From Ophiostoma sp. CBS 140.51 (Eukaryota > Ascomycota > Sordariomycetes > Ophiostomatales > Ophiostomataceae): 64,000 nt of DNA. Made by a program: the position numbers and the translations under genes. Where the stretch lies: contig JANSLP010000009.1 in assembly GCA_029298735.1 (NCBI GenBank), forward strand, positions 62,001 to 126,000. Reading direction: 5' to 3'. Each line of letters begins with the position of its first letter. The first letter of the stretch is position 1. This document shows positions 19,561-30,052 of the stretch, piece after piece. The notes beneath the pieces were generated by a model. It ran no database searches and was not told the DNA's origin. It saw nothing but the letters and a program-made list of their open reading frames with translations.

Positions 19561-20443
19561 AAGCCGTGGTTGGCAGTTGGGCTGAAGACTAATAGCCTGG
19601 ATCTTGGTGGCAAAATAAAGTTTGCTTGACAACTATAAATATTAAGAGTAGTAAAGGTCGGCCAGACGCTGGTGCTCCTTTCCCTCAACGACTTTACCTT
19701 CTTGTCTTCAGAGCGTAGGGTCGGATGGTTTTAGATTTATGCTTCAACTGTACGGACGCACCTTTTGACAGATGGGGATCATAAAGACCAGGGGCTCCAT
19801 TGCTAATGATGAGCTGCCACCTTCGTGGGGTATCAGAATACTGAAGCAAAAGAAAATGGAGGACCAGAAGCACGTCGGAACTGCCAAGTGGCCTGTTCCG
19901 AGACTCGGTAGTCGACCAGTGGGCTCAACAGCGTTCCGGGGGACCGGAGTCCGGATGCATCATCATTATCATCGTCATCAAGATTTGAAGCAACAAAAGA
20001 TATTGGCGGTATATAGAGACCAAAAGCATGAGGAATATCTGACGTTCTACACTTCTTCTGTAATTACATCAAGACAGAATTTTGCGGTCTTGGACATTCT
20101 CTACGAGACCGCACATCAAATCCACCTGCTTTCTGTTTGATTACGGAATGAACATTCGGCAGCAAGTCCATCATGGCAAGTTCACCATGGTAAGTGCATC
20201 TGGTGAGTGCTCTGGCAAGTGCTTAATGATAATAAATGAACGAGCCCTTGTAGCAAGAAAACGTGCACTCTGTGCCTTTCCTTAGTGCCGACAGCGAGAC
20301 AAGATGCTCGTTTGTGTCTTCGATTTACAGCAAGTTGCAGTCTCAGTATAGCCTCATACTTTTACAGAGCAAGTGTTCAATTCATAACGAGGACTATAAT
20401 GCGATGGACTTGATCCGATGCGTTTGGTTGAACAAAATTGACA
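19561..20443. other. Gene-poor stretch
   Basis: A/T-rich DNA with no supported gene or RNA. A short ATCATC trinucleotide run lies near 19958-19980. Confidence 0.35.
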
Positions 20444-20499
20444 CAATGAATTTTATACAATGAATTTTATACGATGAATTTGATACGACTAATATGATG
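20444..20499 (+). repeat. 14-nt tandem repeat, about four units
   Basis: Two identical CAATGAATTTTATA units are followed by CGATGAATTTGATA and a more diverged CGACTAATATGATG. The text just upstream (20402-20420) looks like a further degenerate relative. Confidence 0.75.
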
Positions 20500-22611
20500 T
20501 GATGTTGCGTGGAAATGGCACAGTCCTGGTAAAGATACAAGCCGTGGCTCGATGGTTGCATGAGGCAGTGGACGCACTGCAAGCCCTACCAAAAAAACAA
20601 AAAAAAGAAGAAAAGAATAAGAGCACGAACACACACAATACTATCACTGAAAACTTTCGAAATTGTAATCTACCACTATACGATAAAGCTTTTTCTTTAA
20701 CGAGGGTAAATGTGACGCGGATGTAAGAGGAGTCCACGTGACATCGTACATGGTCCTTTGAGCAGGCCTTAGCTACTGTGTACTTCGTACTCCGTACAGA
20801 TTGTTCTCGCCATCGTCTTCACCGTCGCCGCATCATTGCGTTGTTGCATTGTTGCATTGTTTCGTTTCATCTCATCCCCTTCTCTATTTTTTTGCGTCGC
20901 CCAATTATCTTAATTGCCCATCAATGCGTACCCACCAAAAAGTCAGTCTCAGCCTACCAGCCCTAGTCCCAAACTCATACCCCTGCCAGGGAGGAGGAGA
21001 AAAGGGAAAAGGGACGATAGTGTCACAAAATCCTCCTTGCTTACTTCGTAGACGGCCTCCGTAAAGGAGACTCAAAACGTCCTAGAATGGTGTCGATACA
21101 GAGTGTGATGAACCCACACAAACAAGGCGTCACTCCCTCTCGCGCTCAGGCCGGGGGCGCTTCTCTCGTCCATCTCCACAAAAGATATGGTTGGCTGCGC
21201 CGATTGTTTGTTGAACGAAAGGTGAGGAAGGAGCTGAAGGATTTGATTGTGCCTGGCTATCATACTGTCGTGGGATTGTGTTGTGTTGCATCTCACTGCA
21301 GACGGCAGGTAGGCTGCCTTTTAGGTGTTTTTCTTATCCAATATCGAGCTCGGCAATCACAAACGGACAAGACAGTGGAGAGTAGATGTCAAGACTGTCA
21401 GAAACTGGAAATACGGCACCAATTTTAATAGCAGCTGTGCCAAGGGCGTTGGCAGATTGTCTTTTTGAAAACACGAGCTCCAAATGTCCTTAAATCGCGG
21501 GGTGCCAGTAGTAGTTGTGTTGGTGTCCCTCGTATTCTACAGGCCTTTTCGACCTTTCTAAGATGCAAACCCCTGAACCAAACACTGATGTGCGGTACTT
21601 GTGTCTGTGTGTTGCTCGTATTGCTGCCCATTGGGCCGACCAGGGAATGAAAGAAGTAAGGACGACAAACGGAAGACGGAAGGCGGCACAAGAAACGGAG
21701 ACGGACAATTAGAAGAACCATCTCCAAAATCAAAATCAATAGAAAAGAAAAGAAGGCGCAAAAGCACTCCTATTCACTGCATTGCGCTCATGCCGTATTT
21801 CTGTTCCTGCATCTGCACCTGTAGCTGTACGCTGACTCGATGCCAGTGTCTCAGCCACGTGTAGAAAGTTATACCCAGTCGTTGCATTCGGTGTTTTGTT
21901 CTCCAGGCGTCTAAACGCATCAAATGTTAAACAATGAATGTCAAACGTCGAATGATCGCGATTCGCCGTCGACCAAAATAGCTTTTTGTGAAACTGCTGT
22001 TGGTAAATTGAAAATGACATGCTTTTGGGTGCATATCATCTCAACTTTGAACGGGTTCCAGGGGCTTTAGATCGGGCCGCCGAGTTGGTCTGCTCACAGT
22101 GGCGCAGTGATTGGCGCATGCGTCGTGGGCAGCGAAACGTTGAAAAAGACGCTATACCTAATTCTGTTATGGGCTAAACCCAAAAGGGGAAACAGCACAT
22201 TCGCGATTACACATTAAAGCGAGAAAGCGCTGCTGTGGCCGCCGCTTTTTTCTGGCGCGGGCCGCTGCTTTTGGCGGTCGTTGCAGTGAGGGGTTTGTTC
22301 CTTCGAAGTACTATGTACCTACAGTTGTGTTACAAAGGCACTTCCCAAGGGGTAAAGTCTCTGCTAGGTGATCAGGCTAGGGGAGGGGGTCTTGTTCTGG
22401 TAAAACAATGAGAAGGTGTAACGGTCGAACAACAGTCAACACGTATGAAGGAGGTGATGGGTGTGGAGATTGTATGCAATGAGGGCACAGGAATATCGGT
22501 TTATGTAGGTTGGTATTTTAGACAATCAGTAGCGACTGAGCCTTTTATCTAATTAGTGAGGTAGAAGCCTTAGTCTTATATATCTGGTAAACTTTATATG
22601 GCTTCATTCGT
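20500..22611. other. Gene-poor stretch
   Basis: About 2.1 kb. Only short open frames of ordinary composition are present and none resembles a known protein. A GTACTTCGTACTCCGTAC string sits near 20780, a palindromic motif of a type seen elsewhere in this window (37204). Confidence 0.35.
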
Positions 22612-22683
22612 AAACTTCATTCCCTTATGAAGTTCCGTCAAACTTCATTCCTCTTGTCTAAACTTCATTGCTGTATGAAGTTT
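22612..22683. repeat. Two hairpins with the same stem plus a third half-site
   Basis: AACTTCAT-TCCCTT-ATGAAGTT (22613-22634) and AAACTTCAT-TGCTGT-ATGAAGTTT (22660-22683) are perfect 8- and 9-bp stems with 6-nt loops of different sequence. Between them lies one unpaired AAACTTCATT (22640-22649). Confidence 0.8.
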
Positions 22684-24201
22684 CCCTTGCTTAGTCATTC
22701 CGTGCCCTGCCTTATTGCTCGTAGTATTTTCCTCCGTGTGGAAGTGCCACCACTTCCTGTGGTCATTCCGCTCAGCCACCGTTTCCAGCCACAATCCCGT
22801 GTACTGGCCACGATTGTGCTGTCCACCCGTATACCATCCCCGTCCTTGTACTGGGATCATTGGTGCTGGCTGCCTGTGTACCAGCATCCTCCGTGCTGGC
22901 CACCGTTCTGCCGCTCCTTACCGCCTTAGGTCCCTTTTCTGGCCTCGTGGGGGCCGGAATCGTAACAAGTTGTTATTTTCCTGAATGGGCCCGATTTTGG
23001 TACCCTGCCCCAACGGCCGAAGCGGTTGGGACACGGTGACAAGTAAAATAAAGGTTTTCATTTCTAGTCCCCGTATAAATTATCGTACGGTTTTACAGTT
23101 CTTCTTGCCGTGCTGTTTCTCTTGTTAGAGCTTGGTACCCCTTTCACTACTCATCTTCGTATCTGTTCTGTGTAAAAAGCCTGTCCTAGCTCTCCGTCAT
23201 TCCTCTGTTAATATAAATAAAGCGTCTTCGCACCCATAGATGCTTTTTTTTTCTTTGCTTATTTCTACTAGAGTCTAATCTTTTTTTATTGTTATTTTTA
23301 CTTTCCCAGTATGGCCTAGACCTATTCAAAGAGACGCGAAGGCAACAGCCGGCACGAGGAGTTTATTAGATAGTTCACAGAGACAGAATCTATCACGGCA
23401 ATTGGGATTATCCGGAGATTCAACGCACCTTCCCCGGTGCCAGGTGTCCAAGGCCATATGGCTCGGCCTGGCCCTACCCGGCCTAGGCCATTGCTAGCCG
23501 CCAACGGCCGTTGCCAGCCGGCAACACCCCGCCGTCAACGCTCCCTAGTTATTCACCTGGGAATCAACGGGGTATCGTGAGGTGCGCCCGACCACGGGTA
23601 ACGCGGTGCCCCCGCCTAGCCAGCGTGGGGGTATAGATGCCCGACGATAACGCCCTCCGGCCTAGGTGCTTAAGGCGCCCGAGGATTCAACGGTGATTAC
23701 CCAGGGCCTCTACTAGGCCTCTACTAGTAATAATAGTAAGAAGATCCGCGGCCCTCTCCTTGAGGCGAGAAGAGGGTTAAGGGTTAGATTTTGTACTCCT
23801 GACATACACGTTCTAGCCCTCTATCCTCCGTGACCCTTTCGCTCTTGAATCCATTCCTAGAACCCCTTACAGAAGCAGAAAGCCCTCTGCCGCCGGGAGA
23901 GGTAGGCGCGTAAGCCGATGTGGCCGGTGCGGATTTGGGTAAGAAAGCTGCTTTCAGCTTTGGTGGGGTGGAGGTGGCGGCGTCGTACGGCCTGCAATGT
24001 TTAGCACGGAGTCTGTGCCGCGAGGGATCCCGCGGAGTAGCCGTTACTAGCGTCTTGTTACTAACGGGTCTTCCACCGGGTAGTGACGGTGGCCCAGTCT
24101 GCTTTCTTAAGGGCCGGGCGTAGCGTTGTAATAGGCGCCGGGCGCCGGGAGTCTATCGGACGTGTACGATGGACTGTATCCCGGATAAACTAGGCCTTTA
24201 T
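22684..24201. other. Gene-poor stretch with a GC-rich block; possible old repeat
   Basis: 22740-23050 is C-rich with several TGGCCAC/TGCTGGC near-repeats; 23050-23310 is A/T-rich with AATAAAG-like strings; 23440-24120 is strongly GC-rich and unlike its surroundings, with a doubled GGCCTCTACTA near 23706. The abrupt composition changes suggest pieces of an old mobile element, but I see no long terminal repeat pair or enzyme domain, so no class is assigned. Confidence 0.3.
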
Positions 24202-24325
24202 TTAGTAGTCCGGCCGGGATAAAAAGACGTCGCGACGGTAAGCGTCGCCCACGCGAACAATAGACGGGTCGGGGTTGAATCCCGGCAGGATTGGGTTGCG
24301 CACCGACGGCAGTTTTTTTCTCTTG
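24202..24325 (-). pseudogene. Fragment of a GH43 glycosidase gene
   Basis: The minus strand encodes LPSVRNPILPGFNPDPSIVR followed by VGDAY, the conserved N-terminal entry of GH43 beta-xylosidases/arabinofuranosidases, including the catalytic-base Asp of the NPDPS motif. After VGDAY a short deletion shifts the frame: the next bases still spell a VATS...PG-like text in another frame, then similarity ends at about 24202. No remainder of the five-bladed propeller follows, so this is a truncated, frame-shifted relic. It faces away from the dynamin-like relic. Confidence 0.75.
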
Positions 24326-24508
24326 TTTGCGCGAAGTGGTGCAACTGTTCGAGGCGTTTGAGGTTGTCCAAACGAGCAACAACGGCTTCTTGTATTGCCT
24401 GTCTCTAGGATATACGAATTCGATTTCATTCACGGTCCCGCATCCACTTAATCAATGGTCCGCGTGGAGGATTGATGTTCTTTGCAGATCGATACAAAAG
24501 CATTTCCT

Positions 24509-25062
24509 ATGGATCCATTGGCACCTCGCAAACGACATGTCGATCGAATCGCGGCAATAACTACCGAGACTAAACAAAACTTCTTCTAAACTGGAAAGTG
24601 GTGGTCTTCCAGCACGGTTGGGTTCCGCGGAAAGGCACTCGTGGCCGAATTAGTGGGTATCCCGTGGAATGCGATGTACGGCTTTCGGCAGCCGTCATTT
24701 CTTAGCCTCCTTTCCGACTGTTTGGAGAACGCTTCTTTGTCTCCATTTTTCAATAATGCATAAGCAAAAATCTACGTCCGTCTCTAAAAGAAATAACATT
24801 TGCATGATCAGTCCAGGATCACGAGAACACTTGCAGGTTCCTTCATGTTACCAACCTCGTCGTAGAGAACAACCTAGTATACGACCTTTCCGAAGTTCTG
24901 ACGGCCGGCACTGTCTTTAAGATGAGCGAAAACAGACTGCGCGAGCTGGCTTCGGAGTCGGAGGATGTCGCAGCCAAGCGGACTCAGCTGCTTGAAGAGG
25001 TCCGGATTCTCAAACAAGGATTAGTTCGATGCCGAATGTACAAGCCACGAACAACGACAGGT
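24509..25062 (+). pseudogene. Decayed dynamin-like GTPase, middle and GTPase-effector region
   Basis: MDPLAPRKRHVDRIAAITTE at 24509 resembles the RxHIxxI...I.xTRG segment of fungal dynamin-like proteins, followed by a stop and shifted frames. From 24844 a clean frame reads HVTNLVVENNLVYDLSEVLT, then FKMSENRLRELASESEDVAA and LLEEVRILKQGL up to CRMYKPR, which matches the GTPase effector domain ending of fungal dynamin family members. The G domain is absent. Premature stops and absent 5' half make it a pseudogene. Confidence 0.65.
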
Positions 25063-26206
25063 GTGTCTTTGCTTCTTACTCTTTAATCTTTGATTTATTT
25101 AGATTTCCATTTTTGTTTTCTCCGTCGGATGAATGGAAACTAACACGACGTTTTACGGTCTACTTGGTGCTTCCATTGCCATCGGCTCCTTTCCTCTCTA
25201 TCCTGTTGCCGCTGAGGCACCGCTCCCGTCAGGATTCACCTTCACCACATCCACAACCCCCAAGAAAAGATTGTTGAATCAAGTCTCTCCTTCACCGCAG
25301 CCACAACGCAATACTACCGCTACAAATACGACCACTTCGACGTCGTCGTCTAGATCATCGATCATTGACCCTCCTGTTAAGAACAAGATCAGCCAGAGCG
25401 ATGAGAAGATAAATGCAGCGAATCTTTTTAAGTTTATATATCACCGTCACCGACTGCCTCTTCTTCGGCTCCTTTTAAGCTGTTTGTTCCCTTTGGTAGC
25501 TCGATCTCCGCAATCACAAAAAGGCCAGATAAGCTCTGCTTTCGGCCCAACTCGACGAATTTATTCGAGCCTTGCTGATCCTTGAGGCCTGATTACTGAA
25601 ATGGGAAGGGTTGCACTGCCTAGCCAATCAAAAAACACACCCGGTGTATAGCGAATCATAAATGGCCCAAAAAAAAAAACACCAGGTGAATGGCGAATCG
25701 TAAATGGCGAAAGCACAAGGCGCTCTCTCAATCTTATTTGTGAGCAGGTGTTGGTCAAAGAAGGTCGCCGTCTGCATTCGTGATGTCCGCTGCATGCAGG
25801 CCCCATCGTCTCGATCACAAGCCCGACGGAGCTAAGGTGTTAGTTAGTCCATCCTCTTCAACTCACCTTATATCGTCTTTTCATAGTCTTTTCTTCGTCA
25901 ATTTTCAATTACATTTCTTCCTTTTTTTTTGCTTCTTATTCTCCCTATTCGTTTTCTTGTTTTCGTCTTTCTTTCCTTTTTCCCATCCCCTATTCGTCTT
26001 TCCTAATCCGGCGCGCTCATTTTAATCATAACGCCACTGCCAACAATAAACAATCAGCAAATTTGCCGACACACACAGAACGATCCTATTTAAAGTCATT
26101 TTCTGTCCGTCGGAGTCGATTACTCCTTGACACAACATACATCATCTCATATCATCTTTCATTTTTTTTCCAGCACCTTCTACTTCACTGCCATCTATTA
26201 CACATC
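25063..26206. other. Spacer with one doubtful open frame (25133-25585, plus)
   Basis: An ATG-started frame at 25133-25585 would encode 150 residues beginning METNTTFYGLLGASIAIG, with a Ser/Thr/Asn-rich middle. Its tail may really be read in a neighbouring frame (KLFVPFGSSISAITKRPDK), which points to an intron or to decay. It follows the dynamin relic directly and could be part of it. No family is recognised. The interval 25860-26206 is pyrimidine-rich, as before a gene start. Confidence 0.25.
25637..25709 (+). repeat. Two-copy 42-nt diverged tandem duplication
   Basis: ACACCCGGTGTATAGCGAAT (from 25637) and ACACCAGGTGAATGGCGAAT (from 25679) each continue with a near-identical CATAAATGGC/CGTAAATGGC, separated by a poly-A run. 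Confidence 0.7.
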
Positions 26207-27430
26207 ATGCCTCCTCGTCCTCGAACAGGGATTCAACCGCGAACCGCCATCCAAAAGGCCCACAATCTGGTATCTCAAGACTCAGCGACCATCAAGCAAG
26301 TTTGGGACGAATTATGTCAGGAATACCTCGACGCTTTTCGCATCCACAGCACTCATGAAACCTTCCCATGTTGGATTCTCGACAACATCCCTCATGCAGC
26401 AATCCAACAAATGATCGATGTGGTGTATGACAAAGGCGCTAGAAAGATCGAACCCTACGCTCCAAACCTCCTGAAACGATTCGGTGTACCTCAGTGGCAA
26501 TTCGTCCTTTTCTTTGGCCGTCTGCCGCAAACGAAGGTCAGACTATTAACCCGTATTGCAAAACGACAAGACATTACATTCGACAGTCTTTACGCCGAAC
26601 TTCGCGAAGTCCGATCCAAATATGAGAGATTGCCAAACGGCCCGTTTGATTTTACGACGTCGGATTTCAAATCTTGTGGTAGGTTAACATCCCGATAAAA
26701 ACTGTCTGTCCACATCTAATCTGAACTAGTCCGAGACAGTGACCCCGAAGATGAACACGAAAACATCTCTGATGACGCCCACCAGAATGCTGACGAGATC
26801 GGCCACGATACTATCATCGTACCGAGCAATCCTGACGACAACGAGATCGGTAGTGAATATGACGACGAGGATGCCTTCTATAACACCTCTAACAGTCCTA
26901 TCAACAACAACTTGTCACAAGAGTCAAGCAGCTATATCACAGATGTCCCGGATACCTATGACGCTTCTACAAACCATGCAATCTCGTCAGAATCAGTGGA
27001 AAATTCAACCGCTGATACGCCCAATCTGCGAAGCTGTGCTACGGATGATACATCGAGCCCTCTTCTTGTACAGCAACTGAACCAAGGCCAAAGAGGAGAC
27101 GCAATCCGGCCAGAAGCACTTGGCAACTACACTCTGGCGCACACACAGGAGCAGACTGGCACGAACGATAGCACTGATCAGAGCCAAGTCGACCTCTACA
27201 ATGATTTCAGCAATACTGCCAACTCGATCAGGCAAAAATACGAGGAGCTCCTGCAAAAACACGAGGAGCTCTGGCAAAAACACGAGGAGCTCGGGCGAGA
27301 GGATATCGCCATTCGACGAGAAGAGGAAGCCGTGGGAAGAAAGCGTCAGGAGTATCGAGCAAAGCGAGTGAGATGCGACACCGACATAGGGGAATTTGTT
27401 AGAAAGACGGAGTACCCTCGGACAGGATAG
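26207..27430 (+). CDS. Orphan acidic coiled-coil protein (two exons)
   Basis: Exons 26207-26678 and 26730-27430 give 390 residues; the 51-bp intron starts GTAGGT and ends AACTAG, joining FKSC to VRDSDPEDE in frame. I do not recognise the family. Residues 1-157 are a compact, mixed-charge region (VWDELCQEYLDAFRIHS, CWILDNIPHAAIQQMIDVVY, LLKRFGVPQWQFVLFFGRLP). Residues about 158-310 are acidic and Asn/Ser/Thr-rich, probably disordered. Residues about 325-380 form a strongly predicted coiled coil built from three tandem heptads QKxEELx, encoded by a 21-nt tandem DNA repeat at 27233-27295, followed by a Arg/Glu-rich segment. No signal peptide or membrane segment. It stands alone among relics and repeats, yet its frames are clean over 1.2 kb, so it looks functional or recently so. 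Confidence 0.6.
27233..27295 (+). repeat. 21-nt tandem repeat, three units, coding
   Basis: Three consecutive units of the form CAAAAAYACGAGGAGCTCNNG encode heptads QKYEELL, QKHEELW and QKHEELG in the orphan coiled-coil gene. Confidence 0.85.
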
Positions 27431-27786
27431 AGAGGGACTCTGTTAATGAGCAAGGGTAGGGGTACTGGTGGAAGCATAGATTTCTTTAACTTTTTATTTT
27501 TTAATTTTTTTTTTACTTCTATAAGTTTAATAAGCATTGTCCCCTTGGTCAGTGCCCGCCTTGTTCGTTCGCGTAATCTACAATAAATTTGCTGTCGCTT
27601 TTTATCTCCGGCGCGTGCCTTCTCGTTTTTCTGTTTTTTCCTGTTACTGTTGTCATATTCTTGTTTCTCGGGGTGTTTATTTTGTTAAAGATACTTATTA
27701 CACTGAGCTATTAAAGGAAAATCCTACTCAATCGCCCGGTCGTGAGGCCGTAGAGCGACGCGGCCTCGGTCTTATACGACGACGGC
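27431..27786. other. Spacer downstream of orphan gene
   Basis: T-rich DNA, including a 9-11 nt T run near 27500. Nothing else is supported. Confidence 0.3.
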
Positions 27787-28139
27787 TCATCGGGATACGA
27801 TCTGGTCGCGGATCTTTTGTTCGTGGGTACGCTCGGTCTGCTGCTTCTTTTTTCGTGCCATGAGCAAAAATTGATCCTCGCCATAAAAGGGTGACACCGT
27901 GGGCGAACGCCACAAGCAAACCGACGGCGTACCCGAGACGGTCACAGGGCCCGACAGCAGAGGTCGCTTCAAGACTTTGTGCAGCAAGTGTGTCGGTGAA
28001 GTATACTGTGTCGCCGGCGTCGGCTTGACCACGTACGGCTGGCTGTCCCTTGTCATTGGCAGGATGTGTCCCTCAAGGCTGTCGTCGTCGGTGATGGGTA
28101 TGGATCGTTTAGATCGTTTGGATCGTTTGGATTTTTTTT
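27787..28139 (-). pseudogene. Unassigned coding-like fragment
   Basis: A minus-strand frame without ATG at its head reads a KKSKRSKRSKRS run (from a GGATCGTTT tandem at 28098-28136), then SIPITDDDSLEGHILPMTRD, SQPYVVKPTPATQY, PLLSGPVTVSGTPSVCLWRS and ends FLLMARKKKQQTERTHEQKI...SR with a stop. Composition and lack of stops over 117 codons look protein-like, but no family is recognised. It could be the last exon of a lost gene or chance. Confidence 0.25.
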
Positions 28140-29628
28140 AGTTTGGACAGCTCTCTCAGGGGAAGCGTTCGTTGACGAGCAGCATATTCACTCCGATTAA
28201 TACTAGCAGTTGGAGGAGAGGCCTGAATAAAAGGCCTGACGGCTGGCAAAGGCCCTGGCTGCTGGAAACGGCCCCAGTAACGGGCCGCACCGGGCGGGTC
28301 AGGTGACCAGGACTGGATAACACACCCAGTGAGGCCCCGTTGAATCACCGGAGAATCACTGGGGGTTCCGTGAAACAACGTCCCCTTTGTACCGTGTGGA
28401 ATTAAAAAGAATCTAGGCGAACCCACTAAAGTAGCCTGATTTACTACTCGCGAATCAGGCAAGAGATGGCTATCGAATCAGAATCGTATCTTGTCCTATG
28501 CAGGACCTTTTTTCCGCAGCTTTTGTCGCAGTTATGTCTGTAATCGATCCGACTCTAACTAAGGAGTTGTCTAGTGCGTCGACGGAAGTCCTGTGGCCGA
28601 GCCATGGAAAGAGCGGGCGAAGATATGGAGGCCTCTTGATGTCTTGTACTAGTAATGCCACCGTTTCTTGTGACCAATTTGGTAACGGCTTATACAAGGC
28701 CAATGGAGTGTAGAGTGTGCCTTATAGACGAAGAGGGACGCGGCCAAGTGCTAAACGCAGCAACGTTATTACAAACCGCTGTAAAAATTAGTTTACTATC
28801 GTAAAGAAAGAACAAGAAGCTAGAATTCGAGTATAAGAGGGAGAGAGTGGAAAAGTTCCATAACGAGTAGTAAAAAAAAGTGTTCGAGGAGCGATATTAA
28901 GGCAATAAGTGTAATAAATAAGGGGCGAGGGGAAGGGAGCCACGCAAGTATCCTCGTAAAGACAAGTGGAGAAAGAAAAAGGAGGAGGCGGGAGGTGGCA
29001 GAGACAGGGTTTAGGAAATGAATCAAAACACTGCCATGAAAAGCCGGAGAGAAGAAGAAAATAAAAAGAAGGGAAAGAAGTCAAGAGTACAAGAGAGAGA
29101 CGTCGAGAAAGAAGGGCTGTATTTATATGCGGTCGTCAATGAGGCTGCGACAGCGGGCCAATCAGTAACGAATTGTAGCCCCATATTTCCTGATTGGGAA
29201 GGCCGCCGACTGCGGCGGCCCCAACAGTGTGTTCTTCTTTACAGAATAAATAAAGAGGCGGCAGAGTACAAAGCGCGCAAACCTCACGTGTAGTTGTGCG
29301 AGACATGCAAAATACGCAAAATACAGACGGAAAGACCGGACGACGTACCTGCCACCATTGTCAATGTTAACCGCTGCTGTTTTGTTTTTTGCCTCCTTCC
29401 AGACTTGTGGCCTAGATATCCATTGGGCAGGAGCGACGGAGAACGACCAGAAACTACAAAACCCAATCAAAAAAGTCTGACAGACGCCGGTTGACTTTCC
29501 TCAATTCTGGACCATGAATTCGTGATTTTGCTACATTTTGAACCGAACCGCTGGCGCTTTAGTGCCTGGCCATCGCCACTGGGTCAGACCTGTTTTCCCC
29601 GACCACACAGCGCCAAAAAGTCCTCTCG
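28140..29628. other. Gene-poor stretch
   Basis: About 1.5 kb. 28215-28345 is GC-rich with CAGT/GGCC-type near repeats, like the block at 23.5 kb. 28790-29110 is purine-rich. No gene or RNA is recognised. Confidence 0.3.
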
Positions 29629-30052
29629 CAGCGTAGGGACTAGGGCAGTGAGGAATTTTTTGGCCAAATAAGGCTAGCTTGGCCAAAATTTTGGACCCGT
29701 TTTTTCCTTGTTCGACGAGGCCACAGATACCAGACCCGACAAGAATAAATATGTGTCGCTTAGGTAAGATTTCACGTGATTAAATACCGGTAGCTTTAGT
29801 GTTTTTACCACCATATTTTATAATTTTTACAGCTCACTGAAAGCACGTCACTAGTCCAGTGACTAAGTTTTAAGTCACGTTACCTCTTTATTAACTATTT
29901 TATTACGGATTCTAAAATATTATGGTAAAAACGGTGTATTATTTATTGCGTAAGTAGCACGTGATAGATGCGGTGCAAGCTGGCTAAAAAAGGTACAATA
30001 CAAGTAAAATAAATAAAAAAACAGTTTCCTCGCTGCCCTGGTCCCTACACTG
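29629..30052. mobile_element. hAT-like non-autonomous DNA transposon (MITE), 424 bp
   Basis: The left end CAGCGTAGGGACTAGGGCAG and, on the opposite strand, the right end CAGTGTAGGGACCAGGGCAG form terminal inverted repeats that continue as TGAGGAA and CGAGGAA; the 27 bp differ only at three C/T positions. Inside is a second inverted pair: TCACGTG at 29772 with CACGTGA at 29958-29964, and GTTTTTACCAxxATATTTTA near both, around a short palindrome (CACTAGTCCAGTGAC). The element is A/T-rich and has no coding capacity. CAG...CTG ends fit hAT superfamily elements. The flanks (GTCCTCTC / GTTTTCAG) are only a weak candidate for an 8-bp target duplication. The C/T differences are what RIP would leave. 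Confidence 0.75.

Noticed and set aside
21047..21062. TTCGTAGACGGCCT shared with 60277-60290 as a dispersed repeat
   Set aside because: A 14-nt identity between two places is expected by chance in a 64-kb window and similarity does not extend.
22095..22140. tRNA-like A-box (TGGCGCAGTGATTGGCGC) suggesting a tRNA or SINE
   Set aside because: No anticodon arm or convincing B-box (GGTTCGANNCC) follows at the right distance, and no cloverleaf can be drawn.
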